From: Clostridiales bacterium UBA6330
GTDB lineage: Bacteria; Bacillota; Clostridia; Oscillospirales; CAG-272
NCBI GenBank assembly: GCA_002438075.1
Contig: DJSQ01000122.1
Location: 5,057 to 30,088 of the forward strand
Direction: 5' to 3'
Length of the DNA: 25,032 nt
Below the pieces are notes generated by a model. That model saw only the letters and a list, made by a program, of their open reading frames with translations. It ran no database searches and was not told the origin of the DNA. Position 1 is the stretch's first letter, and each line of letters opens with the position of its first letter. The position numbers were made by a program, and so were the translations under genes. Shown in pieces: positions 16,901-22,400 of the stretch.

Positions 16901-17441
16901 ACCCGTTGCTCTGTTCAATCGTCAAGGTCGAGCCGCTGTCAACCTGAATTCCCGCAAATCCGCCGCCGCTTTGCGACTTTGTATAGACGTCGCCTGAAGT
17001 GACGGTACAGCCGTTGACACCCGCGTAAAAATAATTGGTTCCGCGGAATGCCACCTTGACTTCCGAAGCATTGGTAATCAGAAGCGGGCAGACCTGCGCC
17101 TTCGTGCCCCATCCGAGAGCCGAGGAAACGTCCCAAAGTCCATCAATCTGATTTCCGCCTTCCGTATCCTGCGAATACCTGCGGTCCATCGTCACACCGT
17201 CAAACAGAAGCGTCACACCCGTTGCCCCGCTGACCGTAACCGAGAAAACACCGTTCTGAATCAGGATGTTCTTTCCGTTATGCTCGGGAGTAATCAGCAC
17301 CGCACCCGAGGAAAAGGTAATATAGTCCGCGTCCGCGGCGAAGGTGGAAAAAATGAAGCCGAACGGAATTGCCAGCACGGTTACCAGCACCATGCAGAAC
17401 GCAACTGCGCCCGCAAGCGGTTTTCCGAATCTCGTTTTCAT
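13980..17441 (-). CDS. Large secreted beta-helix/MBG multidomain surface protein (gene 2)
   Basis: This is a 1153-residue secreted protein. The signal peptide has likely cleavage at TFA|AD (residue 35). Residues about 40-400 are a repetitive beta-helix-like region with recurring I-I-NGG-I-A-GG..AAGIGGG units, as in many gut Clostridia surface proteins. About 640-745 resembles a cadherin-like beta-sandwich ending in YKITINR. An MBG/YDG-type module starts near 755 (LSKTYDGNS), and a second near 845 ends in GDAAKNYTI. From about residue 1000 the C-terminal domain has EIEFGAMYFNY, VWN near 1016, MKYE, W-GF-G and VVNRSN. This is the same WN domain that forms the small proteins encoded downstream. 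The start ATG 17441 has GGAGG 8 nt upstream; a GTG three codons earlier is less likely. There is no LPXTG motif or C-terminal helix. The likely role is adhesin or cap of a surface assembly. Confidence 0.82.
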   Translation of the reverse strand: MKTRFGKPLAGAVAFCMVLVTVLAIPFGFIFSTFAADADYITFSSGAVLITPEHNGKNILIQNGVFSVTVSGATGVTLLFDGVTMDRRYSQDTEGGNQIDGLWDVSSALGWGTKAQVCPLLITNASEVKVAFRGTNYFYAGVNGCTVTSGDVYTKSQSGGGFAGIQVDSGSTLTIEQSNGSVFAYGGHYVAANNSSNNPSDSTHFPQGGEDRGYGSPAGTTNNKLAGGAGIGGGVSGTTTTSDGRGYVQGTPGTIIINGGEIHAYGGHEAAGIGGGVNGAATSTSITVNGGTIEAYGGRWAAGIGDGDSLPDNPSNQFSTSYSVNITGGKVTTVGGVGCAGIGCTDNEDNSGMTINLTGGSITAHSGYPDGFNPSDGTYRSGQSLTESDPTPAGIGAGNKSKMAAQSIIIKEGTEIIAASFGHYSITENGLNQNQVPNISLAQCRMYNGRFPNLVSTDERTFRLLEAQREEIDVDGVVGEYIKFITQPEGGTGGTVYYYDSDRLVLLNADKTLHPLSDDISERRAELLALFEENNMTLYADDTSIEISTVIARKHFKSIAITLPDPLEHGGVYALEIPTSQILNPPEGVTLPNEIYITITALTMGNIWGEIDYPFHYNMKLDAVSASFEKLDVYPNADSAGGNGLIGAKYSESLFAYTVYIEHDATEAYLYAAFLIEKGEKYTIKLGNVEQEVLTTTATVEGETVTLGYVLINISMVNTTQKVLELEKQDSSDTVTAHSIIYKITINRKATYSLSLKDLSKTYDGNSVVPSVEAVLNGSEQVTVPAEDLKSATFTYGKGTTSGLTEAPKDAGSYTVTATINTETYTATGTASFTIFKKQLTVSRIEKYLLYVKSSEYEKWKGQGTYKISDPGAIFLSGLVKNESVTLTHGDVYYNNLSIGYSATKITLDDVQISGDAAKNYTIEPTQTVFGQINYSLVGTIFRSEDGEKWDKFYPIDSPEPVGSASADYHSPTDENGKYTLHAEYVWARTQGGGEAQAVYAMEIEFGAMYFNYTKEVWNTDSMKYEKAENNQSYWVGFNGINNCVTVVNRSNADIVCNVKPEISFIYASHDGGESGIVAKVYTKNEASADSLVEESTEITVSKATPPETVMGKGEATRQSFYLFLSGNPQSGNTENYIAVGDMIVTVKKKSTD

Positions 17442-17478
17442 TCTCCCCACCTCCTCTCAATTTTCGTCCGCGCAGGGA

Positions 17479-18999
17479 TTACCGATTGAGGATGCGAAGG
17501 GTGATCTCTGCCTGTGCGTTTACAATGGATTTTTCGTTGGTTTTCGGGTCATACGGCTCAATCACCATCACGGCTTTGTATTCTCCAACGGGCAATTTGT
17601 CGCCGTTCGGAAGCGCGGTGATCTTGCAGTTCTCCAACTGATAGCCAATCTGGACTCTGCCCGACTGATAAAAGGTCGTCAATGCCTTGTCGGGGTCGTA
17701 GCCCTCGGCGTCCATCTCCGACTGCTTGCGGACTCCCGCCGCGATCAGATCAATACCTGCCTTTTTCAGCTCCGTGTCGGAGATGCAGAGCCGAATCACC
17801 ATGTCGTGTGTACTGGAGGTCGGGTTGATATAGTTGATTGCGCCAACGCCCGTTGCGTAGCTGACATCCACGTCCTGATTCAGCCGCAGACTCAGGCGGC
17901 TGGTCCCCGTGGGCAGCGGGTCGGGCTGGTCCTTTTCGGGCGGCGCGGGCTTCTGGTTCGGGTCAATCACCTCGGGGTTGAACACCGTGTCCGAGGTCAG
18001 CTTTTTGACCACAATCACCGAGGTCGTAACGGTTGCCGCCAGCAGGACCGCCGCAACCGAGGTCACAATCGGCAGAACGGGAACAGGTCCCGACACACTG
18101 CCGCAGACATAGCAGTTCTGAATATAGCCCGTGTTCTTCCCCACAAAGCCGCCCGCACAGCTTCCAACGGTCATGCCCACGCGGACATGGCAGTTTGCAA
18201 ACCCGCCGCCAACCGCGTTGCCGACCATTCCGCCCGTCACGATTCCGCGCTTGCCCTTCAATACATAGTCCAGCGTCAGGTTCGCAATCTTGGCGTTCTT
18301 GGTGTAGCCGAAGAAGCCGCCGTACTCCATTCCCGTGCAGTCAACCTTGAAATTGTAAATCGTCTTGCCGTTTCCGTCAAAGCAACCGCTGAACGGGAGC
18401 GCCTCGGAAAGTCCGATCGGCTCAAGCTTTGCGCCGCGCATATTGAGGCTCGCCTCCAGCATATAGTTCGCCGAAGCCGCAGAACGGTCACCCGAGTTGA
18501 TGGCGGTAATGATTCGCGTAAGGTCCGCCGCCGTCCTGATCGGAATCACATGGTCCCGCGCGCCGAACAGCACCGCGCGGTTGCGGAAGCGGTCGGGCTC
18601 AAGCACAAAGCCGCGCTTGGTCCGCTCGTTCTTCCAAAGATTTTGAAGCCCGAGCTTGTGATAAATCTGATCCGACGGCGTTCCCTTCGGCAGAAAGCAC
18701 TCGGGGTTTCCCGTTGTAACCGTCACGTTGCCGCTGCGGTCAATCCGCCGCATTTTGGGGTCTGCGAGGTAGCCGCAGGAATTCACGGTGCCCGTGTTCC
18801 GCTTGTAAAAGCCCGTGACACCCTTTCCGCGCCCCGCACGCATTGCAACGGAATTTTTCACCACACCGCTGTTTCCGAAGACGAAGCCCGCACCGTTCGG
18901 GCATCCGCTCAGCTTCACATTTGCCGAACAGCCCTCGATCACGCCTCCGTTGATCGCGGCAAATGAGCCGACCCTGTTGTTTTGATGATTGTTTGCCAT
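17479..18999 (-). CDS. GLUG/beta-helix-like protein with internal membrane segment (gene 1)
   Basis: This is a 506-residue protein of unknown function, first in the operon. Residues 1-305 contain GLUG-like short repeats (VGSFAAINGGVIEGCSA, GFVFGNSGVVKNS, GGFFGYTKNAKIANLTL, GGMVGNAVGGGFANCHV, GGFVGKNTGYIQNCYV) that would form a beta-solenoid and are rich in cysteine. A membrane helix spans about 306-331 and is followed by a proline-rich linker (341-363). The C-terminal domain (about 365-506) has YINPTSS, SGRVQIGYQLE and VIEPYDP-T-E, and resembles the outer part of gene 7. The start ATG 18999 has AAAGGAGG 7 nt upstream. There is no N-terminal signal peptide, which is odd for a beta-solenoid of this type. 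KK directly after the helix also argues against a simple N-in/C-out topology, so the orientation is unresolved. Confidence 0.75.
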   Translation of the reverse strand: MANNHQNNRVGSFAAINGGVIEGCSANVKLSGCPNGAGFVFGNSGVVKNSVAMRAGRGKGVTGFYKRNTGTVNSCGYLADPKMRRIDRSGNVTVTTGNPECFLPKGTPSDQIYHKLGLQNLWKNERTKRGFVLEPDRFRNRAVLFGARDHVIPIRTAADLTRIITAINSGDRSAASANYMLEASLNMRGAKLEPIGLSEALPFSGCFDGNGKTIYNFKVDCTGMEYGGFFGYTKNAKIANLTLDYVLKGKRGIVTGGMVGNAVGGGFANCHVRVGMTVGSCAGGFVGKNTGYIQNCYVCGSVSGPVPVLPIVTSVAAVLLAATVTTSVIVVKKLTSDTVFNPEVIDPNQKPAPPEKDQPDPLPTGTSRLSLRLNQDVDVSYATGVGAINYINPTSSTHDMVIRLCISDTELKKAGIDLIAAGVRKQSEMDAEGYDPDKALTTFYQSGRVQIGYQLENCKITALPNGDKLPVGEYKAVMVIEPYDPKTNEKSIVNAQAEITLRILNR

Positions 19000-19033
19000 T
19001 CCGAATCCTCCTTTACCGCATTTGAATCTTGTT

Positions 19034-19104
19034 AAAAACAAACAAAGCCCGATTGCAACCGAGAAGGATACAGCTGTATCCTTCATCAGAATTGCAACCG
19101 GGCT
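19034..19104 (-). terminator. Riboswitch-controlled terminator (expression platform)
   Basis: On the minus strand, AGCCCGGTTGCAAT (19104-19091) pairs over 14 bp, with two G-U pairs, with GTTGCAATCGGGCT (19059-19046), followed by TTGTTTGTTTTT. The loop carries a perfect 20-nt palindrome (19083-19064) that forms its own hairpin. The 5' arm overlaps the 3' end of the c-di-GMP aptamer, so aptamer and terminator exclude each other. This predicts an ON switch: ligand binding prevents termination. Confidence 0.8.
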
Positions 19105-19168
19105 GACTTTCCCATTCGGAAAAGTCCCAAGGCTTTGCGTCGCCGCCTCACGACGGTTTTGCTAAATA
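19092..19168 (-). ncRNA. Cyclic-di-GMP-I riboswitch aptamer (GEMM-I)
   Basis: The minus-strand leader shows the class I c-di-GMP aptamer in order. GCAAAACC is followed by a P2 hairpin, CCGTC-GTGA-GGCGG, whose GNRA tetraloop is the usual tertiary contact. The invariant GACGCAAAGCC comes next (from about 19142). Then a P3 hairpin, GACTTTTCC-GAAT-GGGAAAGTC, and a closing AGCCCGGTTGC complete it. GCAA at 19162-19159 can pair with TTGC at the 3' end as P1. It sits 20-90 nt after a sigma-A promoter and just before a terminator, upstream of gene 1. It senses the second messenger that typically switches cells towards attachment and biofilm. Confidence 0.93.
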
Positions 19169-19186
19169 TTCGCTTTTGTTCGACCT

Positions 19187-19215
19187 ATTATAGCACAGAA
19201 ATTCGGCAAAGTCAA
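19187..19215 (-). promoter_or_regulatory. Sigma-A promoter of the c-di-GMP-controlled operon
   Basis: On the minus strand, TTGACT (19210-19215) and TATAAT (19187-19192) are separated by 17 nt. Transcription would begin near 19180, giving a leader of about 180 nt that holds the aptamer and terminator. The promoter looks constitutive; control is at the RNA level. Confidence 0.87.
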
Positions 19216-19328
19216 GCACTTTTTCCCGTTTTTCCAAAAATTTCACGAAGTATTCAGCTTTCCGCCGACTTCTCGGGCTTCTTTTGGTGGTTTTTGTCAC
19301 ATTTTCCGCCCCCTTTGTGCAAAAGCGA

Positions 19329-19362
19329 CCCGAACTCCGCCGCAAAGCGCACGGAATTCGGG
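19329..19362. terminator. Bidirectional hairpin terminator after the giant adhesin gene
   Basis: The 11-nt arms (19329-19339 and 19352-19362, one mismatch) have further pairing inside. A T5 run follows on the plus strand, and TCGCTTTTGC on the minus strand. It separates the adhesin transcript from the next promoter. The rest of the 426-nt gap between the coding regions is taken by the promoter, riboswitch and platform; 19216-19328 shows nothing recognisable. Confidence 0.6.
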
Positions 19363-19380
19363 GCGTTTTTGGTTACTTTC

Positions 19381-19409
19381 CCATACCGTGCCAAAAAGAC
19401 ACGGTATGG
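19381..19409 (-). terminator. Hairpin 16 nt after the adhesin stop codon
   Basis: Perfect 10-bp arms (19381-19390 and 19400-19409) enclose a 9-nt loop. No U-tract follows on the minus strand, so it may act together with the second hairpin at 19329-19362 or protect the mRNA 3' end. Confidence 0.5.
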
Positions 19410-19425
19410 AGTAGGTCAAGAATGA

Positions 19426-22400
19426 TCAACCGGGGAAGCTTTCGCAGGTCATGGAACCGTTATTATCAAACGAGTAAACCTGATTTGTGATTGTTGTTGC
19501 CGTTACGGTCAATGTTTTGCCGGAGAGGGTCAACGTCACTGTTTTGCCAACCGCAGCGCTATCAATCGCATTTGTGATCTTCACGACCAACACGTTGTCC
19601 TCAAAGCTGACAAGCTCAAACTTAAAGTAATTCGTCGTACCATAGCCCGAATAAATCGTTCCTTTAATTTCCGGAGAATCTTCAAACTCCATTCTGAGTC
19701 CTGTGGAATCTCCCCAAAGTTTGTCTATAAACGAACCGCTGAACGTATACCCGGCAAACTTGCTCTTGCCAAGCAGTTTTTTCTCGACCTTGTCAATGCC
19801 GTAAGCCGTATCTCCACCTTCTGTCAGATGAACCGTCAGGGTCGAGCCGTCAATGGCATAAGTTCCAATCACGTTGCCATCCTGCTTCACATTACCGAGA
19901 CCGTCAAGCGTGTAAACCGTTGTGTCATCCGGCAGTGTGTAATCGCCCGCATAGCCATCCTGAACCAGCGTGTAGCCGTTCTCGGTCAGCTGTGCGCAAT
20001 AGTGGCGATTTCCATAATTGAACGAAATCGTCCCGTTCGCGTTCAGGACATACGCGCATTCCGCCGCATCTTCACCAACGGTAACCGTTCCCGCACCATT
20101 CGATACGAGATTGCCCAAAATACCACTCCGCGTTCCCTGCGTTCCGTCAAGCGGGACAAACGCTCCGTTGATTTTAGCAAGCTGCGCGACAACGGTTTCG
20201 TCAGCGGCGGTGATCTTCAACGTATCGTTGGAATAGATCGACTTTGCCGCTACAGCTGTTCCGTCAGCCGTTGTGAACGTAACATTATACCAAACCTTAT
20301 TGTTCATTACGAGCACATTGGTTGTAATGCTTTCGCCATTAACCGTTCCGGTCAGTTCGAGTACTTTGGTTTTTCCGCTGTCGATGTTGGAACCGGTAGC
20401 CTTAATGTTGCTTCCATCCTTCATAAGCACATAGAAATCCGCACTAAGGGTCGGCGTGGCATTCGCATCAATTGAGCTGTAACTCACCACCATCAAACCG
20501 TTTTCGGCATCATAATACCCATAGTAGTATTTGGTTTTGGCTGTATCGGACCATGCCTTGAAGAAGCCCGTGGTTGAGTCATATTCCACCTCGACAGCGC
20601 TCTTAGTTCCGATCATCTTACCGTTTGCATCAATGGTGAAAGCCTTTCCGGAACTACTGCTGATTGTCGAGTTTCCGGTCCCCCAAACCTCGGCTCCGTT
20701 ATAGCTTCCCGTCATCGGGTGCGCATCCTTCCAGATGCACTTGATCTCGGTGTTCTCATGAATCTCACCCGGCGTGTAGAGCGTACCGTCAGTCAATTCC
20801 CAATGGTCAAATACTTTTCCATTCGTCAGGGTCGGTTCAACGGGAGCCGTGATGTCGCCATCACCGTAGGTCAGGGTCCTATCCTCCATGCCGTTGCCGT
20901 AAATGACCTTGAGTGTATACTCAACATCCCACTTTGCAATCAACGTAACCGCATCGGTGGTTTCCGGCTTATAGGTTCCGTTGTAAAGCGTACCCTCATC
21001 GCCTGCGATATACCAACCGCGGAACTTGTAGCCTGCCTTACTCGGAGTAGGCAACGTATACGCGATATTGGTATTTGTGCTAACCGTGTCGATTGTGTTT
21101 CCACCATCGGTATCAAACGAGATGCTTGTCATCGGCTTGGTCATGGTTGCTGTCTTGGTTTCACCATCGGTAAACGTCAGGACCCAATATTCCTTGCCAC
21201 CGTTGAGATAGACCGCATAGTCTTCGCTGCCCTTTATCTCCGTGTAGGTTCCGCTCTTGCCGTCATACTTGATATTGCCGGCACCGTCAAGCTCCACAGT
21301 CTTAGCATCTGCCGTGTTGTAGGTTCCCTGCAAGCCGTCAAGTGCAACCGTCGAAGAGCCGCCACTGAACTTGGTACCCGTTGCAGCAACCGAGAAGATA
21401 ACCGTACCGTCGCTGTCTTTTACCGTCAGCGTTTTGGATTCCTTGATGCCCGCAACTGCCAAAGTCGCTCCAAACGCATCCGTAATCGTAACATTCGGAT
21501 AAACAATGTTTCCTTGCACAAAGATGAAATATGTTACCTCGTCACGCTTGAAGCTGAGCAGTCTGGCATAGGTGCTCGTTCCAACAAGCTTGACGCCGTA
21601 TGCAGTGATATCGGAAACAGTTCCCTCAAAATAGAACCATCCGTCGTTACCCATATTGGGACGGTAGTCATTGTCAGCTCTGACAAACAAGCCGAGACTT
21701 TCCACATAATAGTAAACTCTGGAGGAGGTTCCCTTGGTCAGCGTTATCGTTCCGCAAACCACATCTCCAATAACGCCCGTATATCCATCGGATGTTGTGA
21801 TATTTCCGTCCTCATCGACCGTTACAGTCCCCGTCTTTGAATAGCAATCTGTCTCTCTATAGGCTTCCTTAGAAGTATTGTAGCTTCCCCAAGCGTTAAC
21901 AGGATCACCCCACTTTGCGTAAATTACCGTGTCAGCGGCAATCGCCTTGCCATTTCCGGTCCACTCGGTACCTTCAGCAAGGGTTGCGGTGGTGTACCAG
22001 CCGAGGAAGCGGTGTCCTGCATACTTCGGGTTTTCAATCGTTACAATGTCTCCGACAGAATATGTGATTTCTTCCTGCTCGCATCCATTGTTTCGATTGA
22101 TCTTCAGGATTGCCGGCTGAGAATACTTCGCGTAAAGCGTCTCACGGTCCCCCGTCGGCTTGTAATCCTCGGGAACCTTCTGCGTGAAAGCTGCATCGAA
22201 ATAGTAGCCGTTAAAGACATATCCTTCCGCCTTTCCGTCAGGCAGGGTAGCCGTTACATTGCTGTTGTAATTCTTCGGCGCAATCTCGGGCAGACCTGCG
22301 GGAACCACAAAGGAGATTTCAGTCATCGGTTTGGTTGCCGTGTAGGTCTTTTCCGCCGTTGCCGTAACCAGATAGCAGGTCAGTACATCGTCCACCTTAA

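Noticed and set aside
14232..18966. Long plus-strand frames (14232-15896 and 17344-18966) opposite surface genes 1 and 2
   Set aside because: Both are antisense to genes with strong ribosome binding sites, signal or membrane features and domain matches. The translated shadows show no domain.
19000..19086. An upstream ATG (19086) for gene 1 that would add a signal-peptide-like N-terminus
   Set aside because: The extension is translated from the riboswitch terminator loop and has no ribosome binding site, whereas ATG 18999 has AAAGGAGG at ideal distance. The hydrophobic look appears to be chance.
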